A stretch of DNA of 64,000 nt from Lytechinus variegatus (lineage: Eukaryota > Echinodermata > Echinoidea > Temnopleuroida > Toxopneustidae). Of this stretch, positions 50,213-62,769 are shown one piece after another. Each line of letters starts with the position of its first letter. Position 1 is the first letter of the stretch. The stretch is from NCBI RefSeq assembly GCF_018143015.1, contig NC_054741.1:12709736-12773735 (forward strand), given 5' to 3'. Made by a program: the position numbers and the translations under genes. Under the pieces are notes generated by a model, which was not told the DNA's origin, ran no database searches, and worked only from the letters and a program-made list of their open reading frames with translations.

Positions 50213-50285
50213 GGAACTATCTCAGCTCTTCTTTTATCTTCTGTCCCACTCAAACCTCTGAAGTAGCTGTGATGGAAAAGACTCT

Positions 50286-50612
50286 TCTTGAATGGACTTG
50301 CCTTGATCAGGTGATGACAGTGATTGGATAGGAATGGACTTACCTGGATCAGTTGATTACCCATGATGAGTGATTCGATTGAAATGGACTTGCCTGGATC
50401 AGTTGATTATGAGTAATTGGATTGAAATGGACTTACCTGGATCAGTTGATTACCCTTAATGAGTAATTGGATTGAAATGGACTTGCCTGGATCAGTTGAT
50501 TACCCTTAATGAGTAATTGGATTGAAATGGACTTGCCTGGATCAGTTGATTACCCTTGATGAGTAATTGGATTGAAATGGACTTGCCTGGATCAGTTGAT
50601 TACCCTTGATAA
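50286..50612 (+). repeat. 50-bp minisatellite directly after the NYN gene stop codon
   Basis: About seven copies of a 50-base unit beginning ATGGACTTGCCTGGATCAG and ending GTAATTGGATTGAA; starts near 50334, 50377, 50427, 50477, 50527 and 50577, with a degenerate first copy at 50286. One copy has lost seven bases. Isolated GGACTTGCCT words recur near 50853 and 51017, suggesting an older, longer array. Confidence 0.92.
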
Positions 50613-51049
50613 AATGTATTCTAGAGGAATGGATCTACCTTTGTCATGAGTCATTGATGGATACCAGAGATGGAACTGATTTTACACTACAGTAATGGAC
50701 TCATTTCCAATATAGGTAAAACTTGGAACAAATGATGAAATTGATCCAAAAGTAATCTTCAGCCTGTGACCTTGGTAGTACAATATCAATACCAAAGATT
50801 TGACTATATCATATATGTACTCGTAACAGTGCTGGAAGATATTATTTAGCAGTGGACTTGCCTGTATGATTGTCACAAGAGAGGATGAACGTGCCTATGT
50901 ATTACATATCCTGTATATAAAAATCAAAGATGAACATGCCTCTATTACATATATATTTATATATATGTATATATATATTTTTTTTTTTTTGACATGGATA
51001 TGCTTTTGAAGGCATGGACTTGCCTCTACTGTCATCACAAACAGAACAG

Positions 51050-51206
51050 GTGGGTGTTCTTAAAGTTGTTTTTAAAGTTTACTTGACTTTAGGCTCACCA
51101 GAAATTGTTCTTAGGTGTTAAGTCAGCTTCAGAGGGATACATCATTTAGCACAAGAAGGGATGACAATCATATGTTAAGTCATTACAGCTTTATGAAACA
51201 CCCACC
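51050..51206. repeat. Foldback MITE, GGGTGTTTCATAAAGC family, copy 2
   Basis: Starts GGTGGGTGTTCTTAAAGTTG and ends TTACAGCTTTATGAAACACCCACC. Internal arms are more diverged than in the 5020 and 58365 copies. Confidence 0.7.
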
Positions 51207-51913
51207 AGCTAATATAGGAATTATAGAAGAAAACACTTGTTGCTTTTATGCTTGATTGTTTTTTTGTAGGTTCATTTCTCATGCCAATACTTTGAAAAGA
51301 GACAAAAATAATGATATAATAGTGGAGATTAATCATATGTTTCATTTGTGAATGCTAAAGGAATGAGGTGAAGATCACATTCTCACCCTTTCTATTAATT
51401 GAAAAAGAAATATGTTGATTTTTCAAAACAATTGCACATGTATGGGCATGTAACAACTCACAAGAATTGATGTACTTATTGGTTGAATTAAAGTTTGGCA
51501 TTGACCTTTTTGTGTTGTTCAAGCAATATTTATATCAGCACAGAAAGCCTTGCTAACGCTCTGATAGACTCGCATACCAAACATACTAGTAAACAAAAAA
51601 TCATAAATATTTTTGTGTGTGTATACTTAAGATATTATGTATGGTAGATTGACATTTTTTGAAGAAACAACTCAAATCTACTCAATGTTTTTGTTGTTTT
51701 TTTCATTCTTGAAATAGGTAAAATAACTTGAAAATGGTAACTTGGGGTACATATCACTGTCCACCACTTATCTCAAAATAGGCTGTTGTAATTGATTCAT
51801 TACTATTTGTAAACTTCAAACATTCCTATTTTTGTTTGACCATTATTTGACAGACTGTATACCTACTTACAGACTAAATCATGCACTAAATAATTTTTCA
51901 TTTTTCTCTGTTT

Positions 51914-52080
51914 AATAATAATAATAATAATAGGCATTTATATAGCGCCATCTATCTAGAAATATTCTATTCTGAGGCACGTTGTTATTATTATTATTAC
52001 CCGGCTTTAGCTCGAGCTGCCTCTCAGCGCTCATGCATTGATTAGCATTCATGGGGATTATGGTTTGTATCTTATTGTAT
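51914..52080. repeat. (TAA)n followed by a short interspersed-type element
   Basis: TAATAATAATAATAATAATA, then GGCATTTATATAGCGCCATC and GCTCGAGCTGCCTCTCAGCG. The AATAATAATAGGCATTTATATAGCGCC-type junction is common in aquatic animal genomes. It probably served as an insertion or replication end; the class (SINE or MITE) is uncertain. Confidence 0.55.
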
Positions 52081-54328
52081 AAAATTATGCATCATTGAAT
52101 TGAAAACAAAGCGCTTTTTAGGGAATTTTTAATGCTGCAGTAAATAGTACTATGTCTGATTACATTGCCAAAACAAAATAGAAAAAAGTCTGAAAGGTTT
52201 ATAGAGGTGTTGCTATGGCAATGATATGTACAGTAAACCAGGAGGAAATGCTATTTCCATTTACATATGTCCCTCATGTTTGGCTGTCATAATTTAATGG
52301 AGGTATTAAAGTTATAAAAAATATTTACGTATAGTATTTTTTTCTCTTGAGCAGAATAACGCCATATCAGTTTTATCAATCTTACTCATCACATTTAAAT
52401 ATACTAAATTGCATTTTGGCATTCACCCTCTTTTGGCTGATAATCAACATATTGACTTTTTTCTTCATTTTGATGTTTAATGACTTACATGTATTTCTAT
52501 ATACCTTTGTTTCCTAATATAGATCCTGAAAGTTTGTATTTCAGGTTTCAACTTTTTTTATGTTACTTTATATTACATTATGTGATAAACTTGTCATTGA
52601 TATTATGTCATATTATATCTTCCGTAATCTGTATATTATTAAGAGCCTTCATATTAACTGGTGCAAATAGTATCATGTAACCAAGCATATTCTAGTCTAG
52701 CTATGTCATCCTAAGTTATGTTATTGATCTACTTGTTTTTCTGTGTCAGATCTTTTGTTATTCAGTAAATTTACCACAATCAAGTTTTTTACCTCGACCA
52801 TTTTGAATTGAATGAATCAAATATCATGGATTATTATGGGACATCGCATCAGAAAATCCAAATGGTGTTTTGACTCCAATGATTCAATTAAGAAGTAGCT
52901 ATACCATGAACTATATTGAGAACCAGTCTGTTTCTTTGATAGATTTTATGCTCGTTTGCGCCATCTTGAGGCATATTGTATCAATAGAAATTCAATACAA
53001 AACCAATAAGGGTTTGTTTGTGTTTTTTTCAAACAAGAATGCCTATCATGCTTCTAAATTAACCACATTCAAACATGTCTTAGTTGATTTGTGGAGTAAT
53101 GGTAAGTCTGTAGCAGTATATTTACCAAATTGAATGAATCGTAAATCTATTTGGTTTGAGGTGCGGCTTCATTATTATTCTTTTTTCCTTTCCTTAATCA
53201 TATAAGTGATATTTCTAAGCATGAGCCGACACAGGTATCACGTATAACAGTGAACCTACTTAAGTAATTAGAGGAGCACCTGTCTGCAAAGACCATTGAG
53301 TTTTGTAACTCTTGTTTCTCCCATTGAAACATGTACTACAGAAACCTGTCTATAAAGACCTCTGGTTCATGAAAACTACTGTTCGTAAAAAGCACCTGAG
53401 TGGTCCAAAATAATTCAATTGCTTGCCTTCCCCCCCCCCCAAAAAAAATGGGGTCTTCCCACCAAGGTGGACAAGGTAGAGGATTACAATTTTCTATATC
53501 AGCATTATTTTCTGTTTGATAGATTGCTTTATATAAACCTTGCTTTCGGTTTCAACACTTGTTCTTGAAGGAGCATAGTTGACTTAAACATGTAGTTTGA
53601 AATGACTAGTGTTTTCTACAATGTATATTTCAATTGACTTTGAAGATCAGGCTAAGCAGAAAATCTTTTGATGGAGGTACATGTAAACGTATGATACACT
53701 CGGCCTTGTGGACCCTTCCCCAATAGCTTTATATGGGATTTGTGTGTGATAATAGCAGGCTATCTATTGCTTTGCTAAGTGAAAAGTATTGTAAATATGT
53801 AAATGCGTTGTGCTTTCAAGCTTCATATTGTCTATGTTCAGCTGTCACCAGACATAGTTTATGATTATCTTGAAATATTACCATTCTTATTGGAATGAAA
53901 ACTATCATATGTGTATGGTCTCTTTAATGTACACAGTTATGTCTATATAAATCGTTATAAAAGAGAAGTTTGAAATAGTTATGTAAGAGAGAAGAGAGAT
54001 GTGCCTTAGTCCTGTGTGTTTTAGTGTCAAATGAAAGTTGGGTTGATGAGCTTTCCATTCAGGTAGAGTTGCGCTCAATATGTAGTGAACTCTAGCACAA
54101 AATGCACTTTTCATGCCGAGGATTAAAAGTAGACACCAACACTCATTTTATTCTTTTTCTCCTTCCTTCCTTCCTCCTTCCTTCCTACTTCTCTTCACTT
54201 GTATATAAAGAACTTTTCTGGTCTCCACTGAGAGGTCTCTGTAATAAGATTCCGCTACTAATGCATTATTCTTAAGAGGTACATCTAATTTGCATTCATT
54301 ACATCATTACAAAAAGCAGAGGTTTAGA

Positions 54329-54343
54329 AATAAAGACTTTATT
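54329..54343. terminator. Palindromic poly(A) signal shared by two convergent genes
   Basis: AATAAAGACTTTATT: AATAAA reads on the plus strand (54329-54334) and, through TTTATT (54338-54343), on the minus strand. It lies between the plus-strand NYN gene and the minus-strand membrane-protein gene, and is the first plus-strand AATAAA after the NYN stop. Confidence 0.5.
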
Positions 54344-55589
54344 CACCCACGATCTTGGAATGTTCAAAATATTCAATATAATTATTGAAAAGAAAATCAT
54401 TCTCAGAGAATTAGTACAGAAATACTCTTAAAAATTTCCCCAGTAATAACAGTATACATGTACAAACAAAACACATTTTATGTGTATGTAAAATAAATCA
54501 CAAATAATTAATAGTAATCCATGCCCAATAAATTTCTGGTTACAAGTAAAATAACCAAAAATGTACACATGATATATAACCTTACTCAGCAATGGTGGCA
54601 GCAAATCTGATCTTTAAAGTGAATATCTTAAATGATTGCAAATTATGAGATGAATTAGAGAATTTAGTACTTACAGAATACAACAAAATAAAAATCAAGT
54701 CCTATAATGTTTTCATTATTACTGTCGGTGTAGCATTTCAGCTGTCATGGTCACAGATGAAAAACAATGGAGTAATGATAATATCTAGCATTCAGAGTGC
54801 GCCTTCTACCAAGATCCCTTTTCAGAGGCACAGGTAAATATTACACAAAAGAGGGGGGGGGGGGTGTCATTTGAAATATGATGAGAATAGATATGTCTTA
54901 AGGTTTGCTTTGAATGACTCTAGACGTGGCATTGCATATTGTTAAGTATAAAAGTATAAAGTCGGTTACAGTTGCGAAAGCCATGAAATTGACAGGTACT
55001 GAACAAAGTCAAATGTACAAGCAGTATACTAGTTCAGAGCATATCTCCTGTATCGACCAATCCTCTTATGATGAGATATATTCATTTCTGCAGTTCTTTA
55101 TCAAATTACTTTTTAAAAAATCAACTACCTTTGTGCTTTATTGTTCATCCTAAATAACTCTTTATAGTTTAAAGCCTGTTTAATCACTTTGGTAAGTAAT
55201 ACAGGTCAGTAATACATTCCAATATTACAAAAGTGTAGTGGTCATTTGCTGTTTGTACTGCCATTATAATTCAAATTTGACATCTATTTTGTGATCCTTT
55301 GTGGTATACCACTTACGAGACTCCAAATTCAATCATGAACAAAATCAGAGATTTATCATATAGCATTTTACTTGAAATAATTGTCTATTATTGAAAACTG
55401 GCACCTACATGGATGTCAGGAAAAACTTATTGCTACAGTGGAAACAGGACTCGACAGACAATCAAACTCAAGCCTTTAATGGTAGATATCACAATCATAG
55501 AAGGTCCTGATTGGTTTTATGTTCAATTATATACTTTCACACAAATATACAACCTGAATGCTCTTACTATTGATTATTTCAGAAACTTG

Positions 55590-56093
55590 TTAAAGGGGAA
55601 GTTCACCCTGAAAAAAAATTTGTTGTAAAAATAGCAGAAAAATTAGTAAAAAATATTGGTGAAGGTTTGAGGAAAATCCGTTGGAAAGTAAGAAAGTTAT
55701 TAGAGTTCAAAGTTTTGGATTTGTGACGTCATAAACGAGCAGCTGCCCCATGTGTTATGTAATATAAAATGCATGAATTTCAAATTTTTTATGGTTCCTG
55801 ATGACTTAATTTTGTTTTCTATTCATGATCGGGTGTGAAATGATTTGTCTATTGATATATAAAAGGTACAGTGAAAACCATTTTCAATTTTCTGAGAAAA
55901 TGACATTTCTTTGATTTTTTACCATTCGCTATGTATGAATGCTGCTCGCATATGACGTCACAAATCAAATAATTGAAATTCTAATAACTTTTAATTATTT
56001 GATGAATTTTTCTCAAACCTTCGGCAATATTTTTCATTAGTTTTTCTGCTATTTTTACAATAAACTTTTTGTCAGGGTGAACTTCCCCTTTAA
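55590..56093. repeat. TTAA-bounded foldback element, family 2
   Basis: Starts TTAAAGGGGAAGTTCACCCT and ends AGGGTGAACTTCCCCTTTAA. Arms continue with TTTTTCTGCTATTTTTACAA, GTGACGTCATA and GCAGCTGC. It measures 504 bases. Degraded relatives lie at about 60225-60600 (GGATTTGTGATGTCATATGT). Confidence 0.88.
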
Positions 56094-56639
56094 CATTCAA
56101 AATTAAGTGTGGGATATTGTTGGTAGTAATGGCTTGCAAATTTCATAATCAATGAAGGGATTCTTCAATGAAAATATTCAATATTTATCAAATTTCTAAT
56201 TAGTATTTCTCACATAAATACAACTGAATGTAAAAAGAAAAATAGACATTTATTGTAAATAGGCTATACTCAGAATGACAAAATATCCTTTTCAAAAGGA
56301 ATACATCACTAGAATAGTTTGAAATAAAATGCTGGAAATTTCACAATTACAATAATTTATCTTTTCATACACCCAATATACAGAAGTACTATTAAATCCT
56401 TAATTAGACACAAGGAGTTGTGTTAAAAAATTACATCAATTGATCGCCAACATCACATTTAAGATCGCCTGTACTTAGAGCCATGAGAAAATTACTACAC
56501 TTTTTAACCTTCTCTGGTCAAATTATACACAACTTTGAGTGAGATATGGGAACTCTTTCACGGTCCATCTTTGTAAATTTGCATCCACAATACATGTTAA
56601 TAATAGGAATTCTCAAAAAAAGTGAAACAACTTTTGTAA

Positions 56640-57065
56640 TCTTAGGCCTTGATATTTATCAATAGTCACAAATAATAAATTTCAAGAAGGTAATTAATCT
56701 CTAGTTTTTCAAAAATTATCAATTTGCAGAACTTCTACAGTTCAAGCAGGTAATTAATATCTTAAATTGGCAAAATTAACAACTCTGATGTTCACAAATT
56801 TTGTTTTATCAATTGTCAGTTTCAAGAAGGTATAAATTAACATCAGAAATTGCCAAATTCGACATCTAGGAATCAATAAAAGTGAGTTTTATCAATGGTC
56901 AGAAATTATGAATTTCAAGCTAACTAACATCTGAAATTGTCAAATTCCACAACTTTGATATGGATAAAAAAATTTAATTGTCAGAAGTTATGACTTTCAA
57001 GAAGGTAATTAATCTCTGAAACTTTCAAATTCAACATCTTTGATGTTCACGATAAATTTGCTAAT
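56640..57065. repeat. Degenerate ~100-base tandem repeat
   Basis: About four to five diverged copies of a unit with words TTTCAAGAAGGTAATTAATC, 'CTGAAATTGTCAAATTC', 'ACAACTTTGATG' and 'TATCAATTGTCAG'. AT-rich, non-coding, possibly within a 3' UTR. Confidence 0.65.
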
Positions 57066-58364
57066 TAACAAAATCACAACATGGAAAAAAAAAGAAAAAA
57101 ATTACGATTACCTACCTAATTAAAAAATGATTCTTGCTATTTTTTCATTAAAAAGATACATGTGCCTGTTCACAAGGAGAGAATCTAATTTAGTTGATTC
57201 GAAAATTGATACTGGCATGAAAGCGTTTAGAGTTAATTTTTTGGCTCTATCGTTGTCCAATAATAAACAAATTTTCATCCAAATATACATCCATAATTAC
57301 TTAGACTTACTAAACATTTTCTCCTGATAAAGGATATCATAAAAAGAATGAACAAATACATAGCTTAAAACAGCTAATGGTACCTCAACCCAAAGTAGTC
57401 ATGCAAACACTGTTATACAAAATGGTATAACCATTACCATAACTGATTAAAACATGATATAAAAAACAACATATACCTACACCATTTATATAAATCATTG
57501 CAAATAACAAACACATACACATTGCCAAAGTGACCAAATTTTGGGGCAAGCATGCAAAATTAGATATGAAGATAAATACACAATTGGAATTTCATAATGG
57601 AAGACTCAAATTCAACAAAGCATTTGCTCATAAGGGGAATCTATTTAGATGTCTCTAAGACTTCTGTTTGACCAACATTGTCTATTCCCTCAAAAGGTTA
57701 CACAAAAGCAGAGCTTACAAGGAAAAAAAATGCAGCAAATCTACTGGAGGTGGGTTAAGAGCGAACCTATTTATGACCTACATCCAGTTGTTTGATCTTG
57801 ATTGGACTACGGACTGCTTTCCCCATTACACATATCAACCCCAAACCCAAAGGGTGGTATTCTGACAGCTAAACCAAGCTTAGACTTAAAGCCTTAAAGT
57901 TTGGTAACAGTCAGCAATGTGAATTATACTCCAGTATTATTCTAATGGGTAACACAGAGGTCTCCCATGCTATTTTTAAAAAGCAAGCAAATATAAACAG
58001 ATTGATCAAATTGCATGATTTTTGTAAATTTAACATAAAAATCCCATATTCACAGAAAATATCAAATATTGTACATTTGTTAATGCATCCTCTCCTGGTA
58101 ACACACCTGATAATGAAGTATAATAAAGTCTCTGGAATGGTGCGCACAGGTCAATGACCCGACCTAGATACTATGGGTATTCCAATACAGCTCCACCCTG
58201 ATGGAAAAGGGATACAATTACAGCAACACACATAATACCTCTGATGAAGAAACCAAGCTCTACCCAAGAAAAATCCTGAAAATAACATAAATATACTTCA
58301 CAAAGCCACTAGTACTGCATATTTTTTAGTAACACAATTTTCTATAACATAGCAAAAGATACCA

Positions 58365-58527
58365 GGTGGGTGTTTCATAAAGCTATTTGTAATATACGAA
58401 TGACTTTATGCACAACTGGTGATCCTTTCTTGCGTTATGCGATAGCCCTATATGTAATTGATTTATGACCCAAGAACATTTTCCAAGTCATGGGTAACTT
58501 TACTAACAGCTTTATGAAACACCCACC
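58365..58527. repeat. Foldback MITE, GGGTGTTTCATAAAGC family, copy 3
   Basis: Starts GGTGGGTGTTTCATAAAGCT and ends AGCTTTATGAAACACCCACC. Includes CAACTGGTGATCCTTTCTTGC, matching the left arm of the 5020 copy. Confidence 0.82.
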
Positions 58528-58649
58528 AGGTAGATAGAATGCATGCAGTAAAAATGTATCACATCGCCACATTAGAAATACATGTACATGTATATTTCAA
58601 ACTCAACATACATGAACTGAGGATGTAGGGCCTACAAGTTATTGCGACA

Positions 58650-59065
58650 AAAAGAAATGGTTGACCTCTGTGACTTTTGACCTTTAAATCTGCAACATAA
58701 ATCATCTTTGCTCCCATAATTTTATAAATATATTAGCTACTGTATATCAAAAGATGATCCCTCAAATGATTCTTTAGTTATCAGGTATATAATGACCTCT
58801 GTGACCTTTTGACCTTGTGACCCAATATCTACTCAGATCATCATCACTCACATGTATAGACTGATACATGAGCAAATTCTGGATTTGACCCCTTGAACAG
58901 CTCTTTACTTATCCTGAGATCAATACCTTTTTCAGGTATACGAAGACCACTGTCACCTTTGACCTTGAGACCCCAATTTACTCATAATTGTCACTCCTAT
59001 ATGTATACATGGGACAGGTAGAGAAATGACCTGGAAATACATTGCCTCCTGTGGGCGGAGGTATA
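58650..59065 (-). repeat. Repeat with serial TGACCTTTGACC motifs
   Basis: GACCTCTGTGACTTTTGACC (58663), GACCTCTGTGACCTTTTGACC (58794) and GTCACCTTTGACCTTGAGACC (58950), ending near CCTCCTGTGGGCGGAGGTAT. It has three serial, diverged subrepeats about 140-150 bases apart. On the minus strand the motifs read AAGGTCAAAGGT-like, echoing the array element. Confidence 0.65.
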
Positions 59066-59912
59066 TAAAACTAAAATAGTACCAATATTCATAAAAATAA
59101 CATGCTAAAAGTACTATGTCATAATGGGGTACATATTGAGAGAAAGAAACAAATTAGTACCAACTTTGTCGTATATAACACATACCACAATGAACATGTA
59201 ATAGTGCCATGAGGTATAAAAGAAACAGAAAAAAAAATAGTAATTTTGTGCAAAAATATATTAGGTGCATGTTAGTTACTGCACGAACTGACTTCATAAC
59301 CTGTTTTGTTCAATATATGACAATACGGCAAGACATCTACCAAGCAGCTTCCATTTATCAAAAAATAAGACAAGTTGATATCTGTTCTTGCCCCCTCCCA
59401 ATGCATGATATTATTTCAAATAATAATTTATACAGAGAACTATTCATTTAATGTTCTTCAGTATTCTTAACATCAAATTCGATGTTCATTGGTAATATAT
59501 GCAAACCTTATGTAATGCAGCAGTTGCAAATAGTGAAAATCTTCTAAAAACATTTTCCAATATGTATATACACTGCAGAATGCAGGTAAATATCACAATA
59601 TGTCACTTGTCAATCATAATTTACTGATTTTTTTCTGAAAATAAATCAGTTTTGAAATACAAGGATTCTATTTTCCCTTAACAAATAATTAGTAGAGCAC
59701 CTGCTTCAGCAGTATCATTTCCACAAATACTGTCAGTAAAACACATAAAAAAAACAAATACATGAAACTTAACATTTAATACCCATGCTGCAAAGCAGAC
59801 CTGAAATTAAAAATATTTCAATACAATACCAATATATCTGTAAAGTCATATAAATAATCTGATTACACAAAAGTACTGGAGATGGATGTACAAGTCAAAG
59901 GTCACACAAGGG

Positions 59913-60178
59913 TCAGAGGTTTTCATCTTCCTCTGTGTAGTCTGCACTGTCCAGCTGATGGTAGACGTGTTTCTTTGGGATGCTGTACCCATTCTCGCAT
60001 GACAAGGAGGTGCACTTGCAGGAGCAGCGAAAACAGAGGCAGATGATATTGCACAGGATGCTGACGATTGCCACGGCAACCGCTATAATGAGGAGCACGG
60101 TGAGTTGGTCTTCCAAGAGAGGATTGTACGGAACCAGAGCTTCATCTCGGATGATTCTCCTGGCAAGACACTCCCCAA
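59913..60178 (-). CDS. Last coding exon of an unrecognised single-pass membrane protein (partial)
   Basis: An open exon of 87 codons plus TGA (59913-59915), preceded by an AG acceptor at 60179-60180 (reading TTAATTAAG before TTGGGGAG). It encodes about 25 extracellular-type residues (GECLARRIIRDEALVPYNPL), a ~22-residue hydrophobic segment (QLTVLLIIAVAVAIVSIL), then a juxtamembrane stretch CNIICLCFRCSCKC with seven cysteines in 19 residues, and a short acidic tail ending YTEEDENL. The layout suggests a type I protein whose ectodomain is encoded beyond the window or by exons I could not find in 60.2-64 kb. RRIIR could be a basic cleavage site. I do not recognise the family. Coding is supported by the uninterrupted frame, a plausible TM segment and higher GC than the surrounding DNA. 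Confidence 0.6.
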
Positions 60179-60669
60179 CTTAATTAAAAAGGGAAATGAT
60201 GAACAAGAAAATAAACAAATCTTCATCAGACCTTATGGTAAAAGTTGATAAATGTCCATTAAAGAAATAGGGAGTTATCAATCATGAAACATTTGGATAT
60301 GTGATATCATAAAATACTGCAACTACATCCTGACGGTAAATGCGTTTTAAAAAAAGTGTAAAAAATAAAGAAACATATTGTGGTAAAGGTGTGATGAATT
60401 TCCATTAATAAAAAGGGAATCAAAATTATATATGATTTGGATTTGTGATGTCATATGTGAGCAGCAACTCCATATGACATAGAATACAAATTCAACAATA
60501 ATATTTTTCTTTTAAAAGCGGGTATGAAATGATGTGTGCGATTATATAATGAATTTACAGGTAAATCAAAATTCAATTTTTCCAAGAAAATCCAAGAAAA
60601 TGGCAAAATCATATATAGTAGACCGGCCAAAACGATTTTTTATACTTTGGACGGCAAAATTTGTTAATG

Positions 60670-61625
60670 CTTGCTAATGCTTGGCATCCCAGCTAAAAGT
60701 TTTGCAAAAATACCCAGGAATAGCGTATGGCCGGATGCCAAGCGCAATTTTGCGTGAAAATGTCATTTTTAGCGTAAAATCTGAAAGACTGTCGAAAATC
60801 ACGCATTTTCATATTTTGACGGATTATCATCATATTTTTAATTATCTTTGATATGAAACTATTTTTATTCAGAGTTTCAAATTATAAGTCTACTAAATAT
60901 GCATTTCAAATTTGAATATTACACACACACATATGGCACAGGGAAACATAAAACCGCGATTTCCTCGAAATAAAAGTTTGTGAAAACTATCAATAGTTTG
61001 AAGTTTTTTTACGCAACATAAATTCTTCGATTTAAATGCGTTTATCCATCGAATGTATAGTAAATGTTCTAGTGCCACAAATATTAAAAGAATTTTCAAG
61101 TAAGATGGAAGATATCTCATTTTATTTTATCCGAAAGGAGACAATGTACAGTTTACCAGGTGCGCATTTTGAAAGAAAAATTGAAAATACTGTACATTAT
61201 GTACATAATTACATGTATAAGTACATACCAAAGCGAGTTTTTATTTAAATGTATAAGTCCATAATAAAGCGAGTTTTTAATTGGATAGCACAATTTGTCA
61301 ATTCCTTGCATCCCAGCTAAAAGTCTTGCAGAAATACTGAGGAATAGCGTACGGGCGGATGCCAAGTGCACTTTTGCGTGAAAGTATAATTTTTAGCGTA
61401 AAATCTGAAAGACTGTCGAAAATCACGCATTTTGATATTTTGACGGATTATCATTATATTTTTGATTATCTTTGATATGGAATTGATTTTATTCAGAGTT
61501 TCAAATTATAAGTCTACTAAATATGCATTTCAAATTTGAATATTACACACACATATATGGCAATATGAAATATAAAATCGTGATTTACTCAAAATAAAGG
61601 TTTGTAAAAACTATTAATGGTATAA
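60670..61625. repeat. Direct repeat, two copies ~624 bases apart
   Basis: 60670-60990 and 61295-61625 match closely: GCATCCCAGCTAAAAGT, GGAATAGCGTA..., TTTTAGCGTAAAATCTGAA, GACTGTCGAAAATCACGCAT, TCAAATTATAAGTCTACTAA. The sequence between them carries its own short repeat, AAGCGAGTTTTTA (near 61232 and 61267). Confidence 0.85.
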
Positions 61626-62184
61626 TGTTTGTGTTCCGCATCTCAATTTCGTCAAGATTTAGTGCTAACCGAATAAATACTTAATAATTGTTGTCATGAC
61701 ACATATAGTGAAAACAAATATTGAAATAAGATGCAAGGTCATTTTATGTTATATATGCGAAATATAACAATGCACATTATTTTATCAGATGCACACTTCT
61801 GATAAAAATAAACAGCGCACACTATTATATCGATATTGCACATAGCTTATATCAGTGCGATACTCGTCATGATATTATATAGGATTATGTTTGCTTTTGT
61901 AGAGTTTGATCTTCTTGCTATTTCCGCGAATAAATTGGTGCTGAACTTAAATCTACCTGTGGCGATATTCAGAAATAGGTCTGATATTTAATTTGCCGTT
62001 ACCATCATGGTAGCATTAATTTTACAGAAATATCTATATCCAAAATCAAAGTAAACATACATGTATGAATAAAGCGATTGAATTAGCATTTTTAAACCAC
62101 TCTGTCAATCTACATTTTACTTCAGTTATTTGATTATCAAAGTATATTTAAAAAATGGCCGTTGCACGGCAGTACCTATTTTTT

Positions 62185-62535
62185 GTCTCGCCGGCATACT
62201 AGCAGAGCAGGACTAAAGGAGCCACTTCTCCGGTGGAGGTAAAGGTAGTTTTGATATAACAGCGTCATATCAACCTTGAAATCTTAACCAAAGTTACATT
62301 TTTCAAAATTTAATTATAACTTTGAACGTATAGTAAAAAAAATTAATGACATCACTGAACTTAGGCCATATGGGGGTATTTTTTTTAATGTCATCATAAC
62401 TTATTATTTTTATTGATCCAGTTAAAGATTACACTTGAACATAAGGGTATTAAAGTATCATCTATTATTTTGCACAAATTTCAGTTCACATGATCAAGGT
62501 CATACGTTATTTAGGTTCGATGAGCTATGGATGGC
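62185..62535 (+). repeat. Degraded single copy of the array element
   Basis: A head-like TTTTTGTCTCGCCGGCATAC, then CAACCTTGAAATCTTAACC, TCATCATAACTT, and CACATGATCAAGGTCATACG. Strongly diverged; no tail or 11-bp end was found. Confidence 0.65.
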
Positions 62536-62769
62536 GTTTTTGTGAATAATTTCAGTTGTTTCCAATGTCCTGCTGCTATAATTATTATGTTAAAATATGA
62601 ATAATAAATGTTATTTGGTCTTTTGCATTGCAAATTATAATTTTCATTCAATTCATTTTACTTCATCAAAGTTTTTGCATTTGCTATTATCACAGGTCCA
62701 TGTTGTTATACATCGTAGTCTAAGACGGGGGCCGGACAGCCCGACCCTGCAGCCCTTGACATACCAATG

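Larger units (their letters stand above)
50213..54328 (+). other. Probable ~4.1 kb 3' UTR of the NYN gene
   Basis: From the TAG at 50210-50212 I see no canonical AATAAA until 54329 (ATTAAA variants occur near 51487 and 52305). The stretch contains the 50-bp minisatellite, a TATA-repeat at 50945-50985, a foldback at 51050-51206 and a (TAA)n-plus-SINE-like piece at 51914-52080. It has no other gene. The UTR extent is inference from the missing signal. Confidence 0.5.
54344..59912 (-). other. Spacer and possible long 3' UTR of the minus-strand membrane-protein gene
   Basis: No reading frame looks like protein. Minus-strand AATAAA signals occur near 56241 and 55135 as well as at 54338. Contents: TTAA foldback (55590-56093), a degenerate ~100-base tandem repeat (56640-57065), a GGGTGTTTCATAAAGC foldback (58365-58527) and a TGACCTTTTGACC repeat (58650-59065). 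A shorter spacer with a shorter UTR is equally possible. Confidence 0.45.
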
